From Magnetococcus marinus MC-1 (lineage in GTDB: Bacteria > Pseudomonadota > Magnetococcia > Magnetococcales > Magnetococcaceae): a stretch of 64,000 nt of DNA. Below, piece after piece: positions 11,324 to 21,588 of this stretch. The notes beneath the pieces were generated by a model. It worked only from the letters and a program-made list of their open reading frames with translations. It searched no databases and was not told the origin of the DNA. Both the position numbers and the translations under genes were made by a program. Where the stretch lies: the NCBI RefSeq assembly GCF_000014865.1, contig NC_008576.1, positions 3,935,001-3,999,000 of the forward strand, read 5' to 3'. Positions within the stretch are counted from its first letter, which is position 1; each line of letters starts with the position of its first letter.

Positions 11324-12226
11324 TCACGACCGAGCGTGACGCAGCGCCTCGATACGCTCTTCCAGGGGATGATGGGTAGCAAACAGCGCCATTAAACCAC
11401 CCCGCTTACCGGCAATGGCAAACGCGGCGGTTTCAGCGGGCAGGTGAGACTCCACCGGGCTCTTTTGCAGACGCTCCAGGGCGGCAATCATGGCCTCACG
11501 CCCGGCCAGTTTGGCCCCGCCGGCGTCGGCGCGGAACTCACGCTTGCGCGAAAACCACATCACCACCACACTGGCCAACACCCCCAACACAATCTCAGCC
11601 AGCAGCGAGGTCACAAAATAGGCCATGCCGCCCCCTTCGCCACCGCTGACCTGCTCCTCTTCCTCATCACTTTGGCTGGACAACACGCTATCCACCGCTC
11701 CAGCAATGAGACGGGCCAACAAGATCACAAAGGTATTCAACACCCCTTGAATCAACGCCAAGGTCACCATGTCACCATTGGCAATGTGGCTGACCTCATG
11801 GGCCAATACCGCCTCGGCTTCCTCTTTACGCATGCCATGCAGCAGCCCCGTGCTCACCGCCACCAAAGCATTGTTGCGGCTCGCCCCTGTGGCAAAAGCG
11901 TTGACCTCGGCTGATTCAAAAATTGCCACCTCGGGCATACCAATACCGGCCTGCTGACTCTGCCGCCGCACCGTTTCGAGCAACCACTGCTCGGTGGCGT
12001 CTTGTGGTCGCTCAATCACCACCGCACCGGTGGAGCGTTTGGCCAACCATTTGGACATAAACAGCGAGATAAACGATCCCCCCATACCAAAGACCAGCGC
12101 CAGTACCACAATACCTCCTATAGAACCATGATTTAGCCCAAACAGGCTAAAGATCACGTTAAGCACCACCATCAACACCGCCATGATGGCAAGGTTGGTG
12201 ATTAGGAACAGCACAATACGTTTCAT
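11324..12226 (-). CDS. htpX: Membrane zinc metalloprotease HtpX
   Basis: 300-residue M48-family protease that degrades damaged inner-membrane proteins together with FtsH. Two N-terminal helices (about 5-30 and 35-60) precede the catalytic site [13 protein letters not shown], the HExxH zinc motif. Two further hydrophobic stretches follow (about 155-175 and 190-215). The third zinc ligand Glu lies in the FRADAGGA segment. An acidic linker ([15 protein letters not shown]) sits between the later helices, as in other HtpX proteins. Length is typical. The start ATG is preceded by GAGG at 6 nt. It is a single gene, divergent from the LysR regulator; regulation by envelope stress is expected from the family but no site was identified. 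Confidence 0.95.
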   Translation of the reverse strand: MKRIVLFLITNLAIMAVLMVVLNVIFSLFGLNHGSIGGIVVLALVFGMGGSFISLFMSKWLAKRSTGAVVIERPQDATEQWLLETVRRQSQQAGIGMPEVAIFESAEVNAFATGASRNNALVAVSTGLLHGMRKEEAEAVLAHEVSHIANGDMVTLALIQGVLNTFVILLARLIAGAVDSVLSSQSDEEEEQVSGGEGGGMAYFVTSLLAEIVLGVLASVVVMWFSRKREFRADAGGAKLAGREAMIAALERLQKSPVESHLPAETAAFAIAGKRGGLMALFATHHPLEERIEALRHARS

Positions 12227-12417
12227 TGCGACCTCATTAATCCTCTCTCACATGCCCATCGGCATGCCTAACCAGGGATGGCGCTGGGATTTGCGTACAA
12301 CCGAACGACACCCCAGCCATACACCACCCATACCGTAGACGCACTATAGAGCATTGTTCTATTCAATAAAATTAGATAATATGGAATATCCTTTCAGATT
12401 TTTCCGAAGTGTTGATT

Positions 12418-13320
12418 ATGAACTATAAACATCTCCACTATTTCTGGAAAGTCGCTCAACTGGGCAGCTTAACGGCGGCCAGTCGGCTTTTGCGCCTGCA
12501 ACCCCAAACGCTGAGCACCCAAATTCAGGCCTTGGAGGCCGCCCTGGGGCAGCCCCTGTTCACCCGTATCGGGCGTCGCATGGTGCTGACCGATGCGGGA
12601 CAACTGGTCTATGAGTATGCCAATGAGATGTTTTTGTTGGGCAATGAGATGCAAGAGGTGTTGGCGGGACTACCCGCCCGACGCCCTCTAAAATTTCGGG
12701 TGGGTATTGCGGATGTGGTCCCCAAACTCATTGCCTACCATCTTCTTGAACCGGCGCTCCAGTGTGGCCGTGAGATCCATATGGTCTGCAATGAGGATAA
12801 GCTAGAAACCTTGTTGGCCGATTTGGCGGCGCACAAGTTGGATATGGTGATCTCCGATGGGCCTATGCTGGCGGGCACCTCGGTGAAAGCCTACCACCAC
12901 GCCTTGGCTACCGGGGGTGTGACCTTTTTTGGCAGCGCCGCGCTGGCCGCCCGTTATGAAGGCAGCTTTCCCCAGCGGCTCCAGCAGGCGCCCATGCTTA
13001 TGCCCACCGAAGCAAGCATCCTGCGCGGGGAGATTACCCGCTGGTTGCAGCAGCAGGGCATCACCCCACATATTATTGCGGAGTTTCAAGACACCGCCCT
13101 ATTAAAGGCGTTTGGACAGGCCGGAGTGGGCTTTTTCCACGGTCCCAGCATGATCGAGGATGAGATTATACGCCAGCACCAGGTGGTGCGCATTGGCCGC
13201 ACCGATGCACTGCAAGCCAACTATTTTGCCATAACCACCGAACGCCGCTTGTCTCACCCGGCGGCCCAGGCGATCCAGCAGCACCGTGATGATACCCTCC
13301 ACGCCCCCACAGAGGACTAA
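12418..13320 (+). CDS. nhaR: LysR-family transcriptional regulator, NhaR-like
   Basis: 300-residue regulator. The N-terminal winged helix reads MNYKHLHYFWKVAQLGSL with the recognition region TPQ-like LQPQTLSTQIQALE; the NYxHLYYFW opening and the later HKLDMVISD and FGQAGVGFF blocks match the NhaR subgroup, which activates Na+/H+ antiporter and stress genes. The effector domain spans about 90-295. ATG 12418 fits the family N-terminus and has GAAG upstream; a GTG at 12409 in frame would add three residues. No nhaA gene is nearby. The adjacent divergent gene is htpX, so that shared 190-bp AT-rich gap may be its target, or it may act elsewhere. Confidence 0.85.
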   Translation: MNYKHLHYFWKVAQLGSLTAASRLLRLQPQTLSTQIQALEAALGQPLFTRIGRRMVLTDAGQLVYEYANEMFLLGNEMQEVLAGLPARRPLKFRVGIADVVPKLIAYHLLEPALQCGREIHMVCNEDKLETLLADLAAHKLDMVISDGPMLAGTSVKAYHHALATGGVTFFGSAALAARYEGSFPQRLQQAPMLMPTEASILRGEITRWLQQQGITPHIIAEFQDTALLKAFGQAGVGFFHGPSMIEDEIIRQHQVVRIGRTDALQANYFAITTERRLSHPAAQAIQQHRDDTLHAPTED

Positions 13321-13356
13321 GCTTGCGCACCCCATGACTCGCCCAACCAACCGTGC

Positions 13357-16137
13357 CTAAGCACGTTTTTTGGTCAGGTAGGGTACGTAAGCCATATCAT
13401 CATGGATAATATGGTTGATCAACCACTCTTCCAGGTAGGTAAAAATATCCTGACTCAGATGAATATTGCTCCCCGCCACAAACTCATCCCGCTTACCCAG
13501 CACGTAGGTTTTAAAGGCTTCATGCCGTTTGCTGTGTCCGGCAGCATCGGGGTAGCGATGCTGTTCAAACAGGCGCTCTTCCCGTTGAAAATGGACCACA
13601 CTATAGTTGATTAGGCCATCAAACAGCTCTTCCATCACTTGACTGCTAGAACCGGTCTTCATGGCAGCATAGAGCTGGTTCATCATGCCGACCAAACGTT
13701 TGTGATCGCTATCAATGGTCTCAATACCAACCTCATAACTGCTGAGCCAGCGAATTTTTGGCTCGATCGCATTGGCATCCTTATCACTGCCCATATAGAG
13801 TTGGTTAAGCTGCTCAAACAAAGTGTTACGTAGCTGGTGGTAGAAGCGCATGGCATCTTCAAGAGCCTCTTCTTCACCCGCAGAGACCAAGTGAATAATA
13901 TCTTGACCGCTCTTGTGCAACTGCTCGGCGGTACGCTCCATTTTTACAAACAGCGGCAGGGCTTGTACCGATTTTGGCAGCTCCTGGCGCAATTTGTCCA
14001 ACATGGGCTGGTTTTGGTTGTCCAACAGATCGTTAACCAACGAAACATCCCGCACCGTTGCGGCATGGCCGATGCGACCCATGACCTGCAAAATTCCCTC
14101 GCGGATCAATTGCACATCAAACAGCTCTGGTCCAACATCCATGCGGGATTGCGCCGCATAGAGCGCCTCACTCACCCCGGCGGCGACATCGCTTAGGGCA
14201 TTAAACTGTTGCACTGAACCGCGCATGGCCGTCACCACACTTCTGGTAACCGCCAACTGCTGCCCCACCACCTGGGAGGCTTCCGCCGTGCTCTGCGCCG
14301 CGTGTTGAATGGCGTGAATCGAGGAGGTTGCCTGCTGTGCCTGCTGCTCCATGGCATGGGTCGCCTGGGCGATCTCATCACTGGTGGAGGCGATACGCTG
14401 GGTGCCACTGGCGGCCTCTGCCGCTGCCCGGGCCACATCGCCAGCCGCCGCACTGAGCTCCTGGGCATTGCGGGCCACCTCTTCGGCCACCCGGGAGACC
14501 TGATTGGTGGCCTCGGCAATCCCATTGGTGGCGTGACCTTGTTCATCGACCGCCATATTGATATCGCTGTTGGCCATGGCAATGCGATCCACCACCTCCT
14601 GAATGCGCTTGGTGCTGTTTTCGGCCCGTTCGGTCAAACCACGCATGGTGTCGATCTGGTGCCAAATGGTCTCCGTGGCACCGGCCGTTTGACTGGCCAG
14701 ATCCTTAACTTCGTTGGCCACCACCGCAAACCCCTTACCAGCCTCACCGGCCCCAGCCGCCTCAATGGAGGCGTTTAAAGCCAACATATTGGTCTGCTCC
14801 GCAATGGTATTGATGACCTCCACTACCTTGGAGATCTCCCGCGCCGAACCGGTCAGTTGCCCCATCACTGTGGTGGCATCCTGAGCCAAGGTTTTGCCCT
14901 GTTCCGACTCCGCAGCCGCCCCTTGACAGCGTTTGCGTACATCCTTGAGTGAGTTCTGCAACTCCAGCACCGAGCGTGAAACGTGATCTACCGAGGTGTA
15001 GACCTGGGCCATCTGTGTATGCACATCTTCCACATTGGCCAACATCTGCTCTGCCGCACCAGCCATGGTGTTGACATTGCTGTTGGCCTCGTCCACCCCA
15101 TGGGTGATGGTATTCACCCCACTGCTGACCTCCTGGATAGCATGGAACAGGGTTTCCAAGTTAACCACCGTCTCCCCCACATGGCTTTGGATCCCTTGGA
15201 TCTCCATGCTTAACCCCTGATTTTTGGCATCCACCTGCTCGGTGGTATCGTTCAGGTCGCGGTTATTTTCCCCCAATCCCTGCCGCAGTTGCACCACCTC
15301 CCCCACAAAGGAGTTAATGTTGGCCGCTTGCAGGTTAATCATCCGTATATTTTCGCACAGCACATCGGCCAAACGGTTTAGGTTTACCGCCATTTGGCCT
15401 ACTTCATCGCGGCGCTCGTCCATGGTGCAACGCACCACCAGATCCCCCCCCGCCATCTGTTTGATGGCACCCACCATTTTAGCCACCGGCACCGTGATGG
15501 TGCGCGAGATCAGGTAGCCCAGCACCAACACCAACACCACCGACAGCGAGGAAAGCAGCGCCACCCCATGCTCAAAATAGTTCACTTCATCCACAACCAT
15601 GGTCAGCAAAGTATAAATTTGCTGGCGTTGTCCATCCAAAAAGGGTTTGAGCTGACCTTGCAAAATCTCCGCTTGTTCATCAAAGCCCCCCATGAGCTGG
15701 TTACCCAGCACCGGTCCGCCTTCGATATAACCCTGGGCCATTTTTTTGCCCACGGCATACCAAGCTGTCAACGCACTGCTCAGTTTTTTTATCTGTGCAA
15801 CCTCGTCGGTTTTACCCTGCTTCTTATAATGTTTGGCAAAATCATCCAGCTTGAACAAGGCTGCTTGATAGTAGTTTTCTGCCTCGCCATACCCATCATC
15901 AAAACCCTCGGCACCTCGGGTTGCGGAAATATCGGTCAGCCACTGTTGCACCTGCACCACATCCAGCTCAAGTTGGCTCGCTTGTAGCGCCAAACGCACG
16001 CTGGTATCCCGCGCATGGTAGGACTTTTCTGCAACACTGCCACTGACCAGATAACTCCAAACACCGACACCGATCATCAAGACCACAGGCACCATGAAAC
16101 CCAGCCCAATTTTATACACAATTTTTAAATGTTTCAT
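13357..16137 (-). CDS. Methyl-accepting chemotaxis protein with C-terminal haemerythrin domain
   Basis: 926-residue receptor starting at ATG 16137, which opens with [14 protein letters not shown] and a membrane helix; the frame stays open further upstream. Order: TM1 about 8-30, helical periplasmic sensor about 31-190, TM2 about 195-215, HAMP, MCP signalling domain with the hairpin tip [18 protein letters not shown], a helical linker of unknown type (about 640-780), and a bacteriohaemerythrin domain (about 790-915). The latter keeps the di-iron ligands: His in DSDHKRL, HFQREE, HSKRH and HIIHDD. Haemerythrin-tailed receptors such as DcrH bind O2 reversibly, so this is probably an aerotaxis or redox sensor. 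It is a single gene on the minus strand. Confidence 0.93.
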   Translation of the reverse strand: MKHLKIVYKIGLGFMVPVVLMIGVGVWSYLVSGSVAEKSYHARDTSVRLALQASQLELDVVQVQQWLTDISATRGAEGFDDGYGEAENYYQAALFKLDDFAKHYKKQGKTDEVAQIKKLSSALTAWYAVGKKMAQGYIEGGPVLGNQLMGGFDEQAEILQGQLKPFLDGQRQQIYTLLTMVVDEVNYFEHGVALLSSLSVVLVLVLGYLISRTITVPVAKMVGAIKQMAGGDLVVRCTMDERRDEVGQMAVNLNRLADVLCENIRMINLQAANINSFVGEVVQLRQGLGENNRDLNDTTEQVDAKNQGLSMEIQGIQSHVGETVVNLETLFHAIQEVSSGVNTITHGVDEANSNVNTMAGAAEQMLANVEDVHTQMAQVYTSVDHVSRSVLELQNSLKDVRKRCQGAAAESEQGKTLAQDATTVMGQLTGSAREISKVVEVINTIAEQTNMLALNASIEAAGAGEAGKGFAVVANEVKDLASQTAGATETIWHQIDTMRGLTERAENSTKRIQEVVDRIAMANSDINMAVDEQGHATNGIAEATNQVSRVAEEVARNAQELSAAAGDVARAAAEAASGTQRIASTSDEIAQATHAMEQQAQQATSSIHAIQHAAQSTAEASQVVGQQLAVTRSVVTAMRGSVQQFNALSDVAAGVSEALYAAQSRMDVGPELFDVQLIREGILQVMGRIGHAATVRDVSLVNDLLDNQNQPMLDKLRQELPKSVQALPLFVKMERTAEQLHKSGQDIIHLVSAGEEEALEDAMRFYHQLRNTLFEQLNQLYMGSDKDANAIEPKIRWLSSYEVGIETIDSDHKRLVGMMNQLYAAMKTGSSSQVMEELFDGLINYSVVHFQREERLFEQHRYPDAAGHSKRHEAFKTYVLGKRDEFVAGSNIHLSQDIFTYLEEWLINHIIHDDMAYVPYLTKKRA

Positions 16138-16418
16138 GAAGCCCCCCACCACCCTATGGTTATTGATTAAATCGGTCGCATTTACCCACAATCACCCTAC
16201 CGACACACGTGATCGGCAAGTTGTCACGGCGACCACCGTGAAGAAAAAGAGAGACACCCTTTAAATGCCCATACCCACCTGCTCATCTCCACTGGCCGGC
16301 GCAAACCCCATCCACCTTGGTCACCCATCGTAACACAACCCACAAAAGAATCTCAGACTACTCTGCCAACCACCCCTTAAAGCTTGGCAATTGCCTAAAT
16401 TTTAGTCATCTCCACCCG

Positions 16419-16712
16419 CTACAATAGTTGTAGTTCCATGATAAGGTTTTGTAAGGAGCTGGCAAGCTGCAACCGTTGATCATAGGGAACGTGTGGATCA
16501 AGCAGCTGCACCAATCCCTGCGTCACCGTCGCATAATCGACTAAAAAGCTTTTGGCATCCGCGTCACGCGCCTCCATAGGCAGCGCTAAAATCTCCTCAT
16601 GGCGCGCTTGTACGCTCTTTAGACCCTCTTGCAACCCTCTGTAAATGCGCTGATGGAATGCCTCGACCTCAGATCCAGCGGGACACTCTTCAAACGAAGT
16701 ATCTTCCTGCAT
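16419..16712 (-). CDS. Small hypothetical protein at the end of the polyamine/PspA cluster
   Basis: 97 residues, acidic, predicted mostly helical, without signal peptide or membrane segment. Not assigned to a family. ATG 16712 is chosen because GGAGG lies 9 nt upstream; the frame extends back into the spermidine-synthase gene but only in a shadow frame. It begins 64 bp after that gene ends and has the same strand, so it is probably the last gene of the operon. A helical, possibly two-helix hairpin fold with Leu/Gln-rich ends (LLDPHVPYDQRLQLASSLQN) is all that can be said. Confidence 0.65.
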   Translation of the reverse strand: MQEDTSFEECPAGSEVEAFHQRIYRGLQEGLKSVQARHEEILALPMEARDADAKSFLVDYATVTQGLVQLLDPHVPYDQRLQLASSLQNLIMELQLL

Positions 16713-16776
16713 AACCCGTGCCTCCGATCCATCTGCCACCCGATTACCCACAACGCCTTCCCATAAACCGCCCCCA

Positions 16777-18366
16777 TCACCCACCCCAGTGTCGCCAACC
16801 TGCCCGATAGCGCTCCAGCACCTGCGGCTGATCCAGGGTGGAGATCCCCAACTGACCAGGATCTTCCACATCTTTACCAAACATAAACATACCCGTCGCC
16901 ATGGCGGGGCGCAGATGCCGTAACCCAGGCGGAAAATCTTTAACCACCTGCTCCAGCGGTGTTTGCAGTACGGCCCCCCCCGCCATCACAAAGCCCCAAT
17001 CCCCGAACGATGGCACCAATAGATGGTAAGGACGGGCCTGGGCAAACACATCTGCCACCGTGGCATGGGTTGTCCAAAAGGCCTCCCGCGCATGAAAGGG
17101 GCTGGTGGCTTGGGTAACAAACACCCCGGCTGGGGCCAAATTACTGCGTGCCAACCGGTAAAAAGCCCGGCTGTAAAGACGCGCCGTCTCGGTGCTACTG
17201 GGGTCGGGCAGATCTGCCACAATCAGATCAAACAACGCGGCCCGCTCCTGCAAAAAGCGCATGGCATCCCCCACCCGGATCTTGACCCGCTCATCCCGGC
17301 TCAGACTGGCGGCATTGGCTTGACGTAGATAGGGGTTCTCCGTCGCCAGTTTGAGCACCCGCTCATCCAGATCCACCAGGGTAATCCGCTCAATACGGTT
17401 GTAGCGCAGCAGCTCCCGCACCGCCATACCATCACCCCCGCCCAACACCAACACCGAGAGCGGCCCGCGCGCTTTAGCAGCCTGCACATAGGCCATGGGC
17501 AGATGCACCAGCGCTTCGTGATAGCGAAACTCATCACTGGTCGAAAATTGTAAGGCACCATTGAGATAGAGACGCAGATCATCCCGCCGTTTGGTTAGCA
17601 CCACCTCTTGGTAAGCGGTATGTTCGGTGTGCAAAATCCGATCTCGGTAGACACTCTGGTTCCACGCCTGTAGTAGCACTTGGGCAAACAGCAGACCCGC
17701 GCCGATGGCCAGCGTAATGGACCATGCCGCCAACCGGTAACTCTTGATGCGGTGAGACCCCAGACGCGAGCCAAAACGCCATAACAACAGCACCGCGATG
17801 GACATGTTCACCAACCCAAAAAAGAGTCCACTGCGAAAGATGCCAAATAGCGGCAACAGCAGCAGCGGAAACGCCACCGTTGCCACCAATGCCCCCAGAT
17901 AGTCCAACGAAAGCACATGGGCGATGCTCACCCGCAGGCTGTCGTAGCCCTCCAAAATACGGGTTAATAGGGGCACTTCCAGCCCAATCAGAAAACCCAC
18001 CGTCAGGGTTAACACCACGTACAGGGGGAGAAACAGCGCCTCATAGGTAAACGCCAGATAGAGCAGCGGCACACAAAAGCCCCCCACCAAACCGAGAATG
18101 ATCTCCGCCACAATCAGCTTGTGCAGCAGCACGCCCTGCATATATTTGGAAAGATAGGCCCCCGCCCCCATAGAGGCCATATAGAGCCCAATGGTGAGGG
18201 AGAAGTAGCGCACACTATCCCCCAAAAAATAGACCACGGTGGTGGCAATCAGCAGTTCGTAGATGATGGAGCAGAGCCCCGCCGTAAAGACCGCATAGAC
18301 CAGGGTGGCCAGATCCAGCGAGCGGGCCGCGTCCCCGTGGGGCGCATGTTCAAGGTTATTCTGCAT
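16777..18366 (-). CDS. speE: Membrane-embedded spermidine synthase-like protein (polyamine aminopropyltransferase with N-terminal helices)
   Basis: 529 residues. The N-terminal half (about 20-235) holds seven hydrophobic helices, beginning LVYAVFTAGLCSIIYELL. The C-terminal half is a spermidine-synthase domain with a tyrosine-rich N-part (EHTAYQEVVLTKR), the decarboxylated-SAM binding loop VLVLGGGDGMAVRELL and the catalytic region IVADLPDPSSTETARLYS. It should transfer an aminopropyl group from decarboxylated SAM to a diamine at the membrane. This fused form is common in bacteria next to PspA, DUF350 and SpeD genes, as here. It begins 76 bp after the glycine-rich gene in a minus-strand cluster. 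Soluble SpeE proteins are about 280-300 residues, so the membrane half is a real addition. Confidence 0.88.
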   Translation of the reverse strand: MQNNLEHAPHGDAARSLDLATLVYAVFTAGLCSIIYELLIATTVVYFLGDSVRYFSLTIGLYMASMGAGAYLSKYMQGVLLHKLIVAEIILGLVGGFCVPLLYLAFTYEALFLPLYVVLTLTVGFLIGLEVPLLTRILEGYDSLRVSIAHVLSLDYLGALVATVAFPLLLLPLFGIFRSGLFFGLVNMSIAVLLLWRFGSRLGSHRIKSYRLAAWSITLAIGAGLLFAQVLLQAWNQSVYRDRILHTEHTAYQEVVLTKRRDDLRLYLNGALQFSTSDEFRYHEALVHLPMAYVQAAKARGPLSVLVLGGGDGMAVRELLRYNRIERITLVDLDERVLKLATENPYLRQANAASLSRDERVKIRVGDAMRFLQERAALFDLIVADLPDPSSTETARLYSRAFYRLARSNLAPAGVFVTQATSPFHAREAFWTTHATVADVFAQARPYHLLVPSFGDWGFVMAGGAVLQTPLEQVVKDFPPGLRHLRPAMATGMFMFGKDVEDPGQLGISTLDQPQVLERYRAGWRHWGG

Positions 18367-18442
18367 GGCTGTTCCAAAGGCTTAAAATAAGCGTGGGGGG
18401 CCTAAAAAAGCCCCCCACCAAGATAACACCGCTGCGCTACAC

Positions 18443-18745
18443 CTATTTCCCTCCCCGCAATCCCCGCCCAGAAGAGGATGGACCCAACACGCTGCCGTTG
18501 CGGGCACTGCCGCTCCAACTGCCGCTGCTACCCATGCCACCGCCGCTGACGCGGCCACCCGCCCCGCCCCAGCCGGTGGCGCTGCCGCGATGGCCAAAAA
18601 TGGAGCCACTGTTGGCCACATAGGGGTAGAACTGGCCGCCATAACCGCTATACCCATAACCACTGCGGGCTGCGGGCAGCAGCGCGGTCCAACCCACCAG
18701 CGCCACCGCCACCAAGACCAACATCGCTTTTAAGGTTGGGTTCAT
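18443..18745 (-). CDS. Small glycine/serine-rich membrane or secreted protein
   Basis: 100 residues: one N-terminal hydrophobic helix (about 6-25, KAMLVLVAVALVGWTALLPA), then a low-complexity tail dominated by Gly, Ser, Tyr and Arg (SGYGYSGYGG, SGGGMGSSGSW). The tail should lie outside the cytoplasm if the helix is a signal or anchor. The start codon overlaps the stop of the preceding gene in an ATGA, so translation is coupled. Similar low-complexity proteins occur beside DUF350/PspA genes, but no function is known to me. Confidence 0.75.
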   Translation of the reverse strand: MNPTLKAMLVLVAVALVGWTALLPAARSGYGYSGYGGQFYPYVANSGSIFGHRGSATGWGGAGGRVSGGGMGSSGSWSGSARNGSVLGPSSSGRGLRGGK

Positions 18746-19323
18746 GGGTTCTGCTCCTGTAGCTGTTTGGCGCGAACATTGGCAAACCCGTTAAAGCCCA
18801 CCCCCAACAACAGCAGGATCACCACCCCTATATTAAATCCCCGGTCGCCCCCACGCAGCGTGCGAATCTCTAAATCCAATTGTGTCAGATCAAGGGGGGC
18901 CGTCGCGTTATCCACCACCCCGCCACCCCCTTTAAATCGCAGGTAGTAGCTGCCGGGCTGAGGGATCACCAAACGCTGCTCCACCCACTCCTGCCGATCC
19001 TCCCAACGCCCTTCATCGTCATAACCGGTCTCAAAGTGCATCTCGCCACTAAAACCGGTAATGAGCGGCCCGGTGGGCGAGGCCAGCAGCTCCACCTCCA
19101 GATAACTCCAGCTACCTTCGCGCTGGGCAATATGGGCCTTGAGGGCCACCACCTGATTCTCTTGCGTGGTGGTAATGGGGCCATAGGCTTTGGCCATGGG
19201 CCACTGCTTGACCTGTTTTTCGTCACTGCCTGAAGCCATATAGATGGCGGTAATCAAATAGAACAACGCCAACCCTACACAAAGCAGGGCCAGCTTACCA
19301 AAATCAACCCCCTCGGCCTGCAT
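18742..19323 (-). CDS. Hypothetical bitopic membrane protein of the PspA/DUF350 cluster
   Basis: About 193 residues with helices at each end (LALLCVGLALFYLITAIYM near the start, FNIGVVILLLLGVGFNGF near the C-terminus) and an intervening beta-rich domain of about 120 residues with aromatic and Gly-rich segments (GFSGEMHFETGYDDEG). The domain is probably periplasmic. ATG 19323 is preferred because AAGGGGG lies 5 nt upstream. ATG 19338 would give an ATGA overlap with the DUF350 gene and is the alternative. The family was not recognised; its invariable company (PspA, DUF350, SpeE) points to envelope stress. Confidence 0.75.
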   Translation of the reverse strand: MQAEGVDFGKLALLCVGLALFYLITAIYMASGSDEKQVKQWPMAKAYGPITTTQENQVVALKAHIAQREGSWSYLEVELLASPTGPLITGFSGEMHFETGYDDEGRWEDRQEWVEQRLVIPQPGSYYLRFKGGGGVVDNATAPLDLTQLDLEIRTLRGGDRGFNIGVVILLLLGVGFNGFANVRAKQLQEQNP

Positions 19324-19334
19324 CGTATCCCCCT

Positions 19335-20180
19335 TCATAGCAGCACCGCCAGCAGCAGGGCAAACCCCAGGGTACCGCTGCACTCAACCCAACCCGCCGC
19401 CACATTACGATCCCGCGCAATCTCCTCATCCAGATCGTGCCCGGGTAATAACAGGTGTTCCACCACAAAACGCACCATCATCAACAACACCATGCCCACC
19501 AGCGAAACCTGGGCAAATTGCCATAGGTTGGCACTCCACCCCACAAAGGCCCCGCTGATCCCCTTACCAATGAGAATACCCAGCGCCATAATGGCCCCTG
19601 CAAAGGCAATACCCGCCGCCAGGTTGCCCTGCTCAATCTCCCGTTGCAACGCGTAGGGGGTGTTCCAGTCGTAGAGCCGGGAAAAAACAATCAGCACCCC
19701 CTGCCCCAATACAAAAAAGAGGCTCGCCGTCAGCGGCCCCCCCCCTTCACCATGCAGCGCACCCGCCGCAATGAAACCGGTTGCCAGATAGATCCCAAAG
19801 CGCACCGCCCCCATGGCCATGTTGCGCCCTTTAACAATGGCGGTCAGGTTGCAAAACTGGTTAAGCAGCAGGCGGTCCAGCACCCAGCGTGAAAGATTTA
19901 AAAACATCAACCCAAGCAGACTATAGCCCCCCACCACCTCTAGATCCTTGATCAGTGAGCCGCTGGATGGCCCCAGCAACGCCCCCAAATAGATCAGCGT
20001 GCTGGCCAACAGATAGCCACTCAGAGAGAGACCAATGGCCGGGTTATCCTCCACCGCCAAGGCATGGGTAAGGGAATAGGGGGTGAAGCGATCATTCAAA
20101 AACCGCCCCACCACCAAAACCAGCACATAGAGCGCCATAAAAGCGACAATGGTGATCAACCCCTGCTGCCAGTCGTTCAT
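19335..20180 (-). CDS. DUF350-family inner-membrane protein (YjfL-like)
   Basis: 281 residues, about eight hydrophobic helices arranged as a repeat of the four-helix DUF350 unit: residues about 1-135 and 140-281 each contain a helix, a Gly/Ala-rich helix, and a conserved polar segment (FLNDRFTPYSLTHALAVEDN; IFSRLYDWNTPYALQREIEQ). This two-copy form matches the family. Its molecular role is unknown; in E. coli yjfL sits beside a PspA paralogue, and here too. The start overlaps the DUF4178-like gene by ATGA and the end overlaps the next gene. Very likely co-translated with its neighbours. Confidence 0.88.
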   Translation of the reverse strand: MNDWQQGLITIVAFMALYVLVLVVGRFLNDRFTPYSLTHALAVEDNPAIGLSLSGYLLASTLIYLGALLGPSSGSLIKDLEVVGGYSLLGLMFLNLSRWVLDRLLLNQFCNLTAIVKGRNMAMGAVRFGIYLATGFIAAGALHGEGGGPLTASLFFVLGQGVLIVFSRLYDWNTPYALQREIEQGNLAAGIAFAGAIMALGILIGKGISGAFVGWSANLWQFAQVSLVGMVLLMMVRFVVEHLLLPGHDLDEEIARDRNVAAGWVECSGTLGFALLLAVLL

Positions 20181-20815
20181 AGGGCGTCACTCCCCTCTAG
20201 GGCATACACCGTGTATTGGGCTGGACGCAGACATTGATAAATATGGCACTCAAAATTACCACTGTTGCCCCACTGCTCCACCGTTATACCGTTTTGCTCA
20301 TCTTCGCTAAGAAACTCCCAATAGTGAAACGCCTCGCCATTCGGGGGTAAACGGTCTTCATTACGGTAGAAAATCGCCTTACCTGCCTCGTCAAAATGGT
20401 AGGTTTGCCCTTCAAATTGCACGCTGCCTTGCTTGGCCTTTTGCATCGCCCTTAGCTGCGCCTCAGCCACACCCAGGGCTGCAAGGGGCTCCTTGCGCAG
20501 GGTGAGGCACACCTCTAGGGTGTCATCATCCTCGACACTGAGCCACAGGGTGCGGTTGCCCGCATCCCCCTGTAGCTCGAACCAACGGTAACCATCCTCG
20601 TCATAACTGTGACGACCCAAAATGGTGAGATCCAGATCCTCCAGATCTGGCCCTACCCCACGCAGCGCCACCACCCCGCCCGCACCAACATTTTGAATGG
20701 TCAACGCCCGCTTGGGGTTGGCCACACGGCGGGTACGTCGCTGCTGCTGGCTGTAGATATAAAAACCAGCCCCAGCCACCAGTATGAGCAATACCAGATG
20801 ATTACTATCCATCAT
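20177..20815 (-). CDS. DUF4178-like membrane-anchored protein
   Basis: About 212 residues: an N-terminal helix (HLVLLILVAGAGFYIYS), a basic linker (QQQRRTRRVANPKR), then beta-rich sequence resembling DUF4178: GRHSYDEDGYRWFELQGD followed by LWLSVEDDDTLE. The opening LTIQNVGAGGVVALRGVG matches the start of that domain. The soluble part should be cytoplasmic. ATG 20815 has AGGAG at 5 nt; ATG 20812 is equally possible. DUF4178 proteins habitually neighbour PspA and DUF350 genes. The YjfK (DUF2491) slot of the E. coli yjf operon is the same position, so this could be the functional equivalent. Family call is moderate. Confidence 0.72.
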   Translation of the reverse strand: MMDSNHLVLLILVAGAGFYIYSQQQRRTRRVANPKRALTIQNVGAGGVVALRGVGPDLEDLDLTILGRHSYDEDGYRWFELQGDAGNRTLWLSVEDDDTLEVCLTLRKEPLAALGVAEAQLRAMQKAKQGSVQFEGQTYHFDEAGKAIFYRNEDRLPPNGEAFHYWEFLSEDEQNGITVEQWGNSGNFECHIYQCLRPAQYTVYALEGSDAL

Positions 20816-20841
20816 TCCCACTCCTGCCCACCAGGGGCCAC

Positions 20842-21549
20842 TTAATCCTTAGCCGCCATGCGCGCCTTGAGCGCGGCCAAAGCATCGGTTTGTGTTCCAC
20901 CACCACCCATGAGTGCCTTATCAATCTCATCATCTACCGTTTTAGGCACCGCCGCCATCTCACCATAGGCCTCGGCCAGCGACTCTTGCTCCTGCACCTT
21001 ATCACGCATGCGCTCTAACATGGCGATGGTACCTTTGCCATCCACACTGGCCAGTTGCGCATTAAGCTTGCGGGTGGCGCTGCTCACTTGGGCACGCGCC
21101 TTGAGGGTACGCAGCTCATTTTCCCACTTACCGATCTGGCTTTTAATCTGCTGCACATTGCGCTCTAACTGGGCCGCCATCTTCTCCATATTCTCCAGAT
21201 CCGCCTTCAGACGGTTGGCCTGCGTTTGGGCATCCTCATAGCGGCTTAGCGCCTCACTGGCCAGACGATCCGCCTCGGCCCCATCCAGCGCGCCTTGCTG
21301 GCCCTTTTGCACCAGCAGCATCGCCTTGCGCTCATAGTTGGAGGCCGTCTCCTGCAAGGTGAGCATCTCCCGCCGCAGGCGAATAACCTGCGCTTTCACT
21401 TTGGCTAAGGCATCCATATTTTTAGCATGCTCGGCTTGGAGATCGCGGATACCCTGCTCGGCCATTTTGGCCGGATCTTCCAATTTATCCATCGCCGAGT
21501 GCGCCTCGGACTTACCCCAGGTAAAGAGGCGTTGAAACAGTCCACTCAT
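20842..21549 (-). CDS. PspA/IM30-family protein (YjfJ-like)
   Basis: 235 residues, almost wholly helical and coiled-coil, with the ESCRT-III-like layout of PspA/Vipp1: an N-terminal amphipathic helix (GLFQRLFTWGKSEAHSA), then DKLEDPAKMAEQGIRDLQ, the characteristic DP-x-L/M start of the family hairpin, and long alpha helices through about 190. The C-terminus is short and acidic/Ala-rich. PspA proteins bind stressed inner membrane and form membrane-remodelling rods. This is the cluster variant that lies with DUF350 and polyamine genes rather than with pspBC; no pspF is nearby. The ATG is preceded by AAGGAG. Confidence 0.92.
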   Translation of the reverse strand: MSGLFQRLFTWGKSEAHSAMDKLEDPAKMAEQGIRDLQAEHAKNMDALAKVKAQVIRLRREMLTLQETASNYERKAMLLVQKGQQGALDGAEADRLASEALSRYEDAQTQANRLKADLENMEKMAAQLERNVQQIKSQIGKWENELRTLKARAQVSSATRKLNAQLASVDGKGTIAMLERMRDKVQEQESLAEAYGEMAAVPKTVDDEIDKALMGGGGTQTDALAALKARMAAKD

Positions 21550-21588
21550 TGTGTCTACTCCTTGGTTTCGTGTTTGGCGACGCCCGCT

